Shown: piece after piece, positions 24,888-33,900 of the stretch | Numbering within the stretch: position 1 is the stretch's first letter | How the letters are laid out: every line of letters starts with the position of its first letter | Source of the DNA: Limiplasma sp045538465 | Lineage (GTDB): Bacteria; Bacillota; Clostridia; Christensenellales; Aristaeellaceae | Direction of reading: 5' to 3' | NCBI GenBank assembly: GCA_045538465.1 | Contig: JAZSRK010000017.1 | Coordinates: 1-64,000 of the forward strand | DNA: 64,000 nucleotides | Notes under the pieces: model-generated | Told to the model about the DNA's origin: nothing | What the model saw: only the letters and a program-made list of their open reading frames with translations | The model's database searches: none | Program-made: the position numbers and the translations under genes

Positions 24888-26237
24888 ATGGGTAAGTATT
24901 TCGGAACGGACGGTTTCCGTGGCGAAGCCAATAAGGATCTGTCGTTTGAACATGCAGTAAAGATCGGTCGATTCCTTGGTTGGTACTATGGTGCCAAGCA
25001 GGGCAAGAAGGCCAAGATCGTCATCGGTAAGGACACCCGGCGCAGCTCTTATATGTTTGAGTACGCCCTGTGCACTGGTCTGATGGCTTCCGGCGCAGAT
25101 GCTTACATCATGCACGTGACCACCACACCTTCCGTGGCCTATATTACCCGTGTGGATGATTTCGACTGCGGCATCATGATCTCCGCTTCCCACAACCCCT
25201 ACTACGATAACGGCATCAAGCTGCTCAACGGCAATGGTGAGAAGATGGACGAAGACACCATTTTGCTGGTAGAAGACTACATCGACGGCAAGGTGGAAGT
25301 GCCCATTGCGGAGCGTAACGATATCGGCCGCACGGTGGACTATGCCTCCGGCCGCAACCGTTACATCGGCTACCTGATCTCCATGTCCAAGTACAGCTTC
25401 AAGGGCGTGAAGGTGGGTCTGGACGTGGCCAACGGCGCTGCTTGGCAGATCGCCAAGGGCGTGTTTGAAGCACTGGGTGCCAAGACCTACGTGATGAACG
25501 ATGCTCCCGACGGCTACAACATCAATACCGATTGCGGCAGCACCCACATCAAGCATTTGCAGAAATTCGTGGTGGATAATCAGCTGGACGTGGGCTTTGC
25601 CTATGATGGCGATGCCGACCGTTGTCTGTGCGTGGATGAGTAGGGCAACGAGATCACCGGCGACCACATCCTCTACATCTACGGTTTGTACATGAAGGAG
25701 CGCGGCAAGCTGCTCAACAACAAGGTGGTTACCACCATCATGTCCAACTTCGGCCTGTACAAGGCACTGGATAAGGTGGGCATCGACTACGAAAAGACCG
25801 CTGTGGGCGACAAGTATGTGTACGAGAACATGGTTGCCAACGGCCACCGCATCGGCGGCGAGCAGTCTGGTCACATCATTTTTTCCAAGTACGCCACCAC
25901 CGGCGACGGCATCCTGACCAGTCTGAAAATGATGGAAGTGCTGCTGGCTAAGGAAAAGCCCATGAGCGAACTGGCTGCTCCTGTGGTGTTCTATCCTCAG
26001 GTGCTCAAGAATGTGCGTGTCAACAGCAAGCCCGAGGCTCAGAACGACCCCGATGTGCAGGCGGCCGTAAAGAAGGTTGCCGACGAGCTGGGCGATTCTG
26101 GCCGCATTCTGGTGCGTGAAAGCGGCACCGAGCCCGTCATCCGTGTGATGGTGGAAGCGGAAAGCGACGAGATCTGCAAGAAGTATGTGGATTCCGTTAT
26201 CGATGTCATTCGCGCCAAGGGTCATATCGTTGGCTGA
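24888..26237 (+). CDS. glmM: Phosphoglucosamine mutase GlmM interrupted by an in-frame UAG codon
   Basis: The 450-codon frame encodes a complete GlmM. It has YFGTDGFRGEAN, the phosphoserine loop S101 in SASHNP, the metal site DGDADR (residues 240-245) and the phosphate-binding RESGTEP (410-416). Codon 252 (25641-25643) is TAG, between VDE and GNEI, and the frame is open on both sides. The position is variable in GlmM proteins, so K, Q or E codons could give TAG by one change. Without readthrough the product would be 251 residues and inactive, although GlmM is normally essential. Sequencing error, mutation in one strain, suppression or recoding are all possible. It starts two bases after the acetyltransferase stop. 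Confidence 0.85.
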
Positions 26238-26375
26238 TCGGTATTAACCAAAAAACAAACTCTGGTGCACATCAACAGGGATGGAAAGGAATATTTATCC
26301 CTTGCGTTGCATTGCGCAACAGTAGGGGCTGTCTAAAAACAAGAAGATATTACCAATTCATCGTGAAAAACTGTC

Positions 26376-26423
26376 AAAAAAGGCATGGAACGTTGCCGGA
26401 TGTGCAACATTCCATGCCTTTTC
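26376..26423 (+). terminator. Terminator downstream of glmM
   Basis: A 17-bp stem with one mismatch (AAGGCATGGAA through GTTGC with GCAAC through TTCCATGCCTT) is followed by TTTT. It is 140 bp after the glmM stop. Confidence 0.75.
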
Positions 26424-26473
26424 ATTTCTTCAAAATAGTCATTACGTTTTTCAAGTATGCAACGACCAAGGAT

Positions 26474-26647
26474 ATGTTTGAAAAGTTAAAACCAGCAATA
26501 GCACTATTGGATAAGTACAACAGGCCATACGACATTGTTTATACAAATTTTGTCGGTACGATCGTCTATGAAGATGAGTGGCAAGTAGCGGTTAATGTTA
26601 AAGATGGTAAGATGGATCGATGGTTGTTGAAGGTAGTATATATTTAA
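26474..26647 (+). CDS. Possible short or remnant ORF, unknown function
   Basis: 57 codons begin MFEKLKPAIALLDKYNRPY and end DGKMDRWLLKVVYI. The frame extends upstream through a terminator, so only this part could be coding, and its ribosome binding site is poorly placed. AT-rich codon use differs from the neighbours. It may be the C-terminal remnant of an imported gene. I do not recognise a family. Confidence 0.25.
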   Translation: MFEKLKPAIALLDKYNRPYDIVYTNFVGTIVYEDEWQVAVNVKDGKMDRWLLKVVYI

Positions 26648-26821
26648 AGATAGAAAGTGTTATAAAGCCATTTGGAATTGACATTTTTGCAGAAAAATGA
26701 AAAAAGCGCCATCCTGTTTGGATGCTCGTTTGTTTATGTAGTCCTCAAACGCAATGCACAGGAACGGTGCGTATCATTGCGCCCTCCTGTGATCTGTGGC
26801 TGCTCGATAAATTGGAATTTT

Positions 26822-27151
26822 TCAGCCTAATGTTTCGACAAATATCTTCCTCAACACATCAGCAGGAATATCTTGTTTTAAGAAAATTTGCAACATTCCT
26901 TTAGGCGTTACTTTATAGCCTGATAACATTTCCGTATTTGCCAACACAGCCTTCGCTTCAATATTAATATGGTCTTTGAAAGGAATAAGCCTTACAAAAG
27001 ATTCCCCAACATAATAGGTTGGGAGTTTAGCCCACATTGTTTCTTGTGGTTCAGATGAAACACTATCAAAAATTAGTTTTCTTAAAGTATTGTACATTTC
27101 GATAATGTTATTTGGATATTTATCTATATATTCTTTTACCTGCTCATTCAT
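26822..27151 (-). CDS. DUF1801/YdhG-like small protein
   Basis: The 109-residue protein (MNEQVKEYIDKYPNNIIEMYNTLRK through ETMWAKLPTYYVGESFVRLIPFKDHINIEA) fits the DUF1801/YdhG-like family, whose fold resembles frataxin. A role in iron handling has been suggested for relatives but is not shown by this sequence. AGGT lies six bases before ATG. The gene is low in GC compared with its neighbours, suggesting recent acquisition together with the region to its left. Confidence 0.65.
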   Translation of the reverse strand: MNEQVKEYIDKYPNNIIEMYNTLRKLIFDSVSSEPQETMWAKLPTYYVGESFVRLIPFKDHINIEAKAVLANTEMLSGYKVTPKGMLQIFLKQDIPADVLRKIFVETLG

Positions 27152-27315
27152 TTGAATACCTCGTCAAATTCAAGTTTATCGCTTTCATTCTATCACACAG
27201 TACAAGAAACCGCAAGCCAACAAAGGCTAGCGGTTTCGTTATTTGCGCGATGTGAAGTGAAGGATAACTCCATCCTTGTCACCACCCCTTCTGATGCAAG
27301 GCGCTTTTTCGTTGC

Positions 27316-28527
27316 TTATTCCGAGAGCTCCTTTGTGGTTTCAGAAACCTTTTTAGCGGCCATGCGGCGCATTGCCAACAGAGCGATAATGAGAACGATG
27401 GGGAAGATGCAGCCAAGCAGCAGACCGGCTTGCAGATCATCGCCAGCACGCTGGGAAACGAAGCCTACCAATCCGGGACCAAAAGCACCGCCGAAATCAC
27501 CAGCCATGGCGAGCAGTGCAAACATGGCGGTACCGCCCAAGGGGAGATGGCGGGAGGTGATGCTGATGGTACCGGGCCACATAATAGCGACCGAGAAGCC
27601 GCACACCACACAGCCGATCAGTCCCACAACCGGGTTTTGGGATAGGCTTGCCAGCAAATAGCACACAAGGCATAGCACGCCGGAACCCAACATGAATTTT
27701 GTCAGATCCACCCGGTCGCCGAATTTGCCATAGAATACACGGCAAATGCCCATGGTAACGCCAAACAGACAAGGGCCAGCCAGATCGCCCATGGTTTTGG
27801 AAAGCCGCAGACCGCTTTCTGCAAAAGCGGATGCCCACTGTGCCATGGCCAGTTCCGAAGCACCGGCGCATACCATCAACACAATGGCAAGCCAGAAAAG
27901 AGGAGTGGTAAACAGTTTGCCGATGGACATTCCCTTGCCTTCCTCTACCAGCCGCTCAATGGGGCAGGTGGCAAAGTTGTAAATGTTGTACAGCGGCACC
28001 GCTGCCCAGATGCAGGCAAGGATCTGCCAGTGCTCGATGCCAAAGGCGGCAAAGAACAGTGTGGAAAGCAAAATAACGCCAACGCTGCCCCAGCAGTAAA
28101 AAGAGTGCAGAAGGCTCATCACGCGTTCCTTGTGGTCAAAAGGACAGGCTTCCACAATGGGGCTGGCCAATACTTCGATCAGGCCGCTGCCGATGGCATA
28201 GAAGAAAACGCTGATGATGATGCCCACAAAGGGAGCAGCAAACAAGCCGGGCAGGAAGGCCAGCCCGATCAGCCCAGCACCGCAGGCGATCTGAGAGATC
28301 ACGATGGCTTTGCGATAGCCGATCGCATCCACATACTTGGCACAGATCAGATCCACCACCAACTGGGTGAGGAAAAATACAGTGGGGATCAAAGCCAACT
28401 GTCCAAGGGAAATGCCGTACGTGGTGTGAAACATCAAAAATAGCAGAGGGGCGAAATTGGCTGTGATGGCTTGTGTAATAAAGCCTAAATAGCAAGCACG
28501 CAGTGTTTTACCGTAGTTCTTTTGCAT
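27316..28527 (-). CDS. MFS transporter
   Basis: The 403-residue protein has about twelve membrane segments with a central loop (about 185-205) and resembles the sugar-related FucP/NarK-like branch (GFITQAITANFAPLLFLMF, VDLICAKYVDAIGYRKAIVISQ, ASPIVEACPFDHKERVMSLLHSFYCWG). The loop after segment 2 has the D-x4-G-x-R/K type signature. The substrate is unknown. The start MQKNYGK at 28527 is preferred over an upstream ATG inside the control region. It is divergent from an AraC-type regulator gene that probably controls it. A -10 element TATAAT on the minus strand lies at 28564-28569. Confidence 0.85.
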   Translation of the reverse strand: MQKNYGKTLRACYLGFITQAITANFAPLLFLMFHTTYGISLGQLALIPTVFFLTQLVVDLICAKYVDAIGYRKAIVISQIACGAGLIGLAFLPGLFAAPFVGIIISVFFYAIGSGLIEVLASPIVEACPFDHKERVMSLLHSFYCWGSVGVILLSTLFFAAFGIEHWQILACIWAAVPLYNIYNFATCPIERLVEEGKGMSIGKLFTTPLFWLAIVLMVCAGASELAMAQWASAFAESGLRLSKTMGDLAGPCLFGVTMGICRVFYGKFGDRVDLTKFMLGSGVLCLVCYLLASLSQNPVVGLIGCVVCGFSVAIMWPGTISITSRHLPLGGTAMFALLAMAGDFGGAFGPGLVGFVSQRAGDDLQAGLLLGCIFPIVLIIALLAMRRMAAKKVSETTKELSE

Positions 28528-28582
28528 AATGCGACCGACCCTTCCGTTGAAGATGATGATGAAATTATATCCCATAATGCTC

Positions 28583-28605
28583 CATTGGTCATTGGACAAA
28601 ATTGG
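28583..28605. promoter_or_regulatory. Repeated ATTGG boxes in the MFS-araC divergent region
   Basis: CATTGG occurs at 28583-28588 and 28590-28595 and AATTGG at 28600-28605. They lie between the two divergent promoters and overlap the -35 of the regulator gene, a likely AraC-type binding region. Confidence 0.4.
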
Positions 28606-28621
28606 TTTTTCATGCTACAAT
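28592..28621 (+). promoter_or_regulatory. Promoter of the AraC-type regulator gene
   Basis: TTGGAC (28592-28597) and TACAAT (28616-28621) are separated by 18 bp, 30 bp before the start codon. Confidence 0.55.
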
Positions 28622-28651
28622 ATCGCAAAAGCAACAAAAGCAGGTGGCATT

Positions 28652-29587
28652 ATGCAACCCAAAAACAGCTATCCCCGCATTGTGACCGATGATGATATGC
28701 GGGAGGCGCAAAGCCATGGAGAGGAAGATTTTCCTTTTCAGTATTATTTAGAAGATATATGGGACTTTGATTTTCATACGGTGGATTGGCATTGGCATCC
28801 CGAGTGGGAGTTTGTTGTCGTTCGCCAGGGAAGTGTGCATTGCTCTGTGGGAAACGAAGAGTTTCTTTTGCAGAAGGGACATGGGCTGTTTGTAAACAGC
28901 TGCGTTATCCATCGTATGGATGCAGATAGTCACAATCTGATGCCTAATATCGTGTTTTCGCCTGCGTTGCTCGCCCATCCCCAAAGTCGCGTTTACCGCA
29001 CAGCCATTCAGCCCTATCTGTCGCAAAGTTTGCCTTTTCTGGTTTTTTCACCGGATGTTCCATGGCAGGCTGAGGTTCTTTCTTTGCTGGAAACTGTTTT
29101 TGCCCAGCAGGAAGCCAAATCGGATTCGCCCCTTAGAACCTTGGTATTGCTGTTAAAAATTTGGGATTTGATCAGCACACATACAGCACCGCTGGCTGCC
29201 CATGAAGAAAGCTCTCAGCGCAATAGCGCCTCCGCTCGCCTTCAAATTATGATGGCGTATATTCATCAGCATTATGTTGATGCCATTACCCTTGATGATA
29301 TCGCCGCTACCGTGTTCATCAGCAAAAGCAGTGCCTTGCAGATTTTTCAAAACGCCATCCATCTTTCCCCAGTGGCGTATTTGATCCAATACAGGCTTCA
29401 AAAGGCGGCTGAACTTTTGCTAAAGACCAATCGGCGTGTAAACTACATTGCAGAAGAGACGGGCTTTCGCAGTACCGGGTATTTTTGCAGGAAATTTCGT
29501 GAGCGCTTTGGTCTTTCCCCGTTGCAATACCGTCAGCAGAAAGGTGCGAATCGGAATGCAGAGAATGAGGTGACAACTGTTTCCTAA
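28652..29587 (+). CDS. AraC-family transcriptional regulator with N-terminal cupin
   Basis: The 311-residue protein has an AraC-type cupin sensor (about residues 30-120; VDWHWHPEWEFVVVRQGSVHCSVG, GHGLFVNSCVIHRM) and a C-terminal double helix-turn-helix (about 205-300; ITLDDIAATVFISKSSALQIF and VNYIAEETGFRSTGYFCRKFRERFGLSPLQYR). It probably senses a carbohydrate and controls the divergent MFS gene. The ATG at 28652 follows AGGTGG at four bases. The earlier in-frame ATG at 28529 lies in the promoter region. Confidence 0.9.
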   Translation: MQPKNSYPRIVTDDDMREAQSHGEEDFPFQYYLEDIWDFDFHTVDWHWHPEWEFVVVRQGSVHCSVGNEEFLLQKGHGLFVNSCVIHRMDADSHNLMPNIVFSPALLAHPQSRVYRTAIQPYLSQSLPFLVFSPDVPWQAEVLSLLETVFAQQEAKSDSPLRTLVLLLKIWDLISTHTAPLAAHEESSQRNSASARLQIMMAYIHQHYVDAITLDDIAATVFISKSSALQIFQNAIHLSPVAYLIQYRLQKAAELLLKTNRRVNYIAEETGFRSTGYFCRKFRERFGLSPLQYRQQKGANRNAENEVTTVS

Positions 29588-29731
29588 CACGCTGTAAAAC
29601 ATGAGTTAAAAAATGTAATAATTAACTTAAATTTTTGATAACAAATACAAGATCTCAAAAAATGTAGATATTTCAACAGATTTCGTTCACACGGGAGGTG
29701 GTGGAGAGTAGCCGTAAGTGGTTTCCAGCGA

Positions 29732-29760
29732 TTGAGAAAAGAAGAAATGCATGTTATAGT
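29732..29760 (+). promoter_or_regulatory. Promoter of the adhesin-sortase locus
   Basis: TTGAGA (29732-29737) and TATAGT (29755-29760) are separated by 17 bp, 78 bp before the first ATG. Confidence 0.7.
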
Positions 29761-29838
29761 ATAAATGACCTACAATAGGCTTATTTTGTCTGCAATTATT
29801 TATGTACAAACGTTCGCTTTTTAGGAGGGAATGCAAGT

Positions 29839-30927
29839 ATGAAGTATGTACGCCTTAACAGATCCATAGCTTTGATGCTTACTTTGGTTCTGCTCAGCAG
29901 CATCTGTTTTGCTGCTTTGGCAGAAACCTTGACAAACAATAGCATGCCTGCTGCAGCCAATGGCGAAGGAGCAACAGCGGAAGCTACGCTGTCTCCTTTT
30001 GCAACGCTGCCTATTCCTACAACGACCGTAGAGCCCACTGTCACTGAAGAACCCACAGCAACAGAGGTACCTGCCGCCACCGAGGCGCCCGCAGCAACAG
30101 AAGTACCTGCAACTACTGAGGAACCCGCAGCAACGGAGACTCCTGCAGCCACTGAAGAACCCGTTGCTACCGAAACACCCGAAGCAACAGAAATCCCTGT
30201 CACCACTGAAGAACCCATGGCCACCGAAGAACCCGTTGCTACGGAGGAACCCATGGCAACAGAGGAACCCGTTGCAACGGAAGAACCTATGGTCACTGAG
30301 GAACCCGCTGCCACCGAGGTACCCGCCTTTGAAAGCGGCTACGCATATGCAGCCAGCGGCATGCAGCTCTACACGAGCCGCAGCCAGACAGCTGAAAGCC
30401 TGCTGCTCACCACCACAGCCGATGGTTATGTGTATGTGCTGGAAACTTACGGCGAGGAAAGCGATTGGGCGAAGATCTGCCTTGCCTGTCAAGTGGGGGA
30501 GGAGACGTTGCTCGTTGAAGGCTATGCACAGCATCTTTATCTGACCCTTACCTCGGTAGAGGAACAGCCGTCGATCGCTGATAGTATTGTGGCTGGTCCT
30601 CATCACTGGTTCGGAGATGTACCGCTGACCATTGTATCGGCACAGGCGCCCGTTACCGAAGAACCGGAAGCCACCCCCGAACCCACACCGATGCCGGAAC
30701 CCACAGTGCACATCATTATTCACGCAAACGATGTTATCTACGAGGGCGATACCGTTACCTTGGAGGCAGTCGCCGAAGGCTTTGACCATACACCCGTTTA
30801 TTCTTGGGAATATCAAGTGCCAGGCGATGAAACTTGGCATACCTGCCAAGGGGCAAATGGAAGTACCTTTTCCTTTGTGGTCAATCAGTACAACAGCCTG
30901 TTCCATTGGCGCGTGAATGCTGAATAA
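29839..30927 (+). CDS. Secreted protein with TEEP-type repeats, SH3-like and Ig-like regions
   Basis: The 362-residue protein has a signal peptide (residues 1-29, cut near FAALAE). A long repeat follows (about 58-157) of units such as ATEEPVATEEP and ATEVPAATEAP; this is a flexible, acidic wall-spanning stalk. Residues about 165-235 (MQLYTSRSQTAESLLLTTTADGYVYVLE) look SH3-like and may bind the wall. A second short T/E/P linker is followed by an Ig-like end (about 280-362; IHANDVIYEGDTVTLEAVAEGFDHTPVYSWEYQ). No sorting signal is seen. The adhesin gene follows 34 bp later, so the two are probably co-expressed. Confidence 0.7.
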   Translation: MKYVRLNRSIALMLTLVLLSSICFAALAETLTNNSMPAAANGEGATAEATLSPFATLPIPTTTVEPTVTEEPTATEVPAATEAPAATEVPATTEEPAATETPAATEEPVATETPEATEIPVTTEEPMATEEPVATEEPMATEEPVATEEPMVTEEPAATEVPAFESGYAYAASGMQLYTSRSQTAESLLLTTTADGYVYVLETYGEESDWAKICLACQVGEETLLVEGYAQHLYLTLTSVEEQPSIADSIVAGPHHWFGDVPLTIVSAQAPVTEEPEATPEPTPMPEPTVHIIIHANDVIYEGDTVTLEAVAEGFDHTPVYSWEYQVPGDETWHTCQGANGSTFSFVVNQYNSLFHWRVNAE

Positions 30928-30961
30928 TGGTTGGTTAAGTTTTCATGGAGGCCTTTGAAAT

Positions 30962-33900
30962 ATGAAGAATTCAATGCAAAAGTTTATCGCCATGATGCTA
31001 TCGATCTTGCTGGTTTTTGGGCAGATCGCTACGCCTGTGCTTGCAGCAACATCTGACGACGTGACCCTCAACGGCAATGTAATGCCTTTGGCGGTTCCGG
31101 GCTCTGCAGGAATTTTGGATTTTGATCCCTACTCCGACTATGTGGAGAGCGAGATCGTTCTAACAAACCCAGATACCGGCGCGCCCTATCCGGATGACCA
31201 CCAGTTTTCCAATGGCGATGAGCTTCGCTTTACGGTGCGTTTTGAGTTGGATGCCAGCAATGCTTGGTATGTTGATAATACTCAACAAAAAGAGTGCAAA
31301 TATTTGATCCGTGAAGCCTATCGTCAGGGCTACACGGGGCCTGATGATAATGCCCAGCAAACTACGCTGCCTCAGATCGACGAGAATACTGTGTTTACCA
31401 TTCCCTTCAAAGGGCTACAGTATCTGGCACAGGCCAACAATCTTCCTTGGAGCGAGGCACAGAAGCAGCCAGCCCTTATCGGTGCTACGTATAACGTAGC
31501 ATTCTATTGGTGGTTGGATCGCGCTACCAATAAGCTTTGCCTCACTTTCACCAAAGAAGCGTTGGATGGTTCTAAGGGCCACGATACGCTCAATAATTTG
31601 TTTATCAACGTTAAAGGTGTATTGGATACCAGCCAGCTTTCTGGACAGAACAGTGCTGATTTTACCGTCGGCAATGTGAATTTTCAATTGCCGCTGGCGG
31701 CTTCCTACAATATCAGTAAGAATTCCCAGATGGTTTATAACAAAAACACCGGCAACTACGATATCAACTATACTGTAAGACTGAATGTAGACCGTGAGGT
31801 GGATCTTTCCGCTACCCAACTGAACATTTTGGATACGGTTTTTGATAATTCTATTATTGGCAAGCCCAGCAATGTGTCGGTAACCACCAACAGCGGCGAT
31901 GACGTGGGCGTGACCGTTACCAATGTGGACAACAAAAATACCAAGTTCCAGTTTACTTCCAACGATCAAAAGCTGGCAAAGGGCGAGTATGTTATTACCT
32001 ATACCTCGCCTGTTACCCAAAGTTTTGATTCGCTTTTTGCCAATAATGGCGAGGGCTATAGGAACCTTGGCGGCGACCAGCGCAAGAATGCTGTACAGGT
32101 ATATCAGGGCAACGAGCCCACCAACACAAGAGCAGATTCCTATCTTAATTGGGTTTCTCCCGGCGAAGAGACCCGCATCCATAAGTCTGCCGTTCATAAT
32201 GGCAATACCTTAAACTACAACAACATTTACAGGGAAACCGTAAACGGCCAGACGGTTTATTATGTAAACTTCTATCTGGAAGCGAAAATCAAAAACGAAG
32301 CAAGCTCCATTACCCTGACCGATGATGGCGGCCAGTGGCTGAGCCATGTAAACGAGCAGCCGCAGCTTTTGTATATTCAAAAGGGGTTGGATGAAGGCTA
32401 CGACCCCAATACCATGGGCACTGCTCAAGGCGTATCGGTATCCACAGCCGATAATGGTTCTGTGCGTACCTATACGTTGAATGGTTCTCCCATTCCAGCG
32501 GGCGTGTACCGTCTTAACTATCGCATGCAATTAAAGCCCGAGGCAGTGGAGCAATTGCTCAGCGGTGCCTCCATGCCCAATATCGTAAACAATGCGACTT
32601 TCGCCACACTGGATAACCAGTCCGTACCCCACCGCAATACACAGACGAATGTTTCCATTCCCAATCGTGATGCATCTTCCAAGAGTTATCATGTAACTAC
32701 GTTGGAGGACGGAACCAAGCTGGTGCAATGGACGCTGAATTTCCGCTGGAATTTCTTCCAAGATGAGGGTCTCAGCAATGTAGTTGATACGTTGACCAAC
32801 GGCACCTACTATATTGCCGAAGGTTATCCTTTCGTTATCAATAACAATTATCAGCAGCGTGCCTCCATTACAGATGCAGCCAACGCTGGCAATATTGGCG
32901 TTGTTTTCAACGAAGACAAAACATCCTTCACCTTTACGCTGGGCAATACCGGCAACAACGAAGAACGGACGGATGCTTTCTATAGCATTACCTATTATAC
33001 CAAGGTAGAACCGGATGCGGAGGGCAACTATCCTTCGCATACCAATAGTTATGATGTAAATTATTCCTTCAATGGCACCATCGGCGGCGATGAAGGAAAC
33101 GTAACGGTCAATTTTGATGATCCTTCCGATCCCGATAACCCCAACAACCCTGATGATCCCCAGAACCCCGGAGAAAACGTTATCGAAGTTTCTCCCACGA
33201 AAAAACACCAGAGCTCCACGTTCGATAAGAGCAGCCAAACTGTTGTTACCACATGGGAAATCGAAGTGGATCTGTCCAATCTGCCCTTGGAGCGCATGAC
33301 GTCATTCCAGATCTCCGATGTGATCCCCGATCATATGAAAAACTACATGAACATCACGGATGTCTCTGTGTACGGCAGAGGTCATGATTGGAATGTAGCG
33401 GCCAACTTTACCGAGAATACTGATTATACCGTCACCAAGACTTCCGACGATCTGTGGACGGTCACCATGTCCGAAACGGCCTTGAGGGAAGGCTGCGAGA
33501 ACGTTCGTTGGCTATGCGTCGCTGTTACTACCAGCAGCAGTCTTATCAACCCTTCTCAAGAAGATCAAAATTATCAGAATTTCTGCCGATTGGATTATAC
33601 CTATTCGCCCGTGAACCCCGAGGCGGAGGATTTTGTTGTATCCAAAACCTCCGATGCTTGGTGCAATTACAAGCGTTTGCTTTCCAAGAAGGAAGTTTCT
33701 GCTTACAGCGACTTTTATAACTCCACTACTAATCAATATGCAATGAATCAGGATGGTAAAAACGATATCGTTTGGCAATTGTCCCTCAGGGATACAGCTT
33801 TTGTAAATCGCGGTACCGCTACTACCGTTACCATCACCGATACGCTGCCCGTTACAGGGGCTGGTGTGCCTATTTTCCAGTTGATCGAGCCATCTGTCAG

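Larger units (their letters stand above)
26238..26821. other. Intergenic, partly low-GC region with hairpins and no convincing gene
   Basis: The stretch holds GGGGCTGTCTAAAAAC at 26325-26340, which resembles terminal repeats of some insertion sequences. It also holds a terminator hairpin (26376-26423), a possible coding remnant (26474-26647) and a hairpin CACAGGA/TCCTGTG (26757-26791). The base composition is lower in GC than the flanks. No transposase is seen. Confidence 0.5.

Noticed and set aside
29839..30300. The TEEP-coding repeat as a CRISPR-like or non-coding repeat
   Set aside because: The repeat is a codon-level low-complexity repeat within an intact secreted protein frame and has no spacers.
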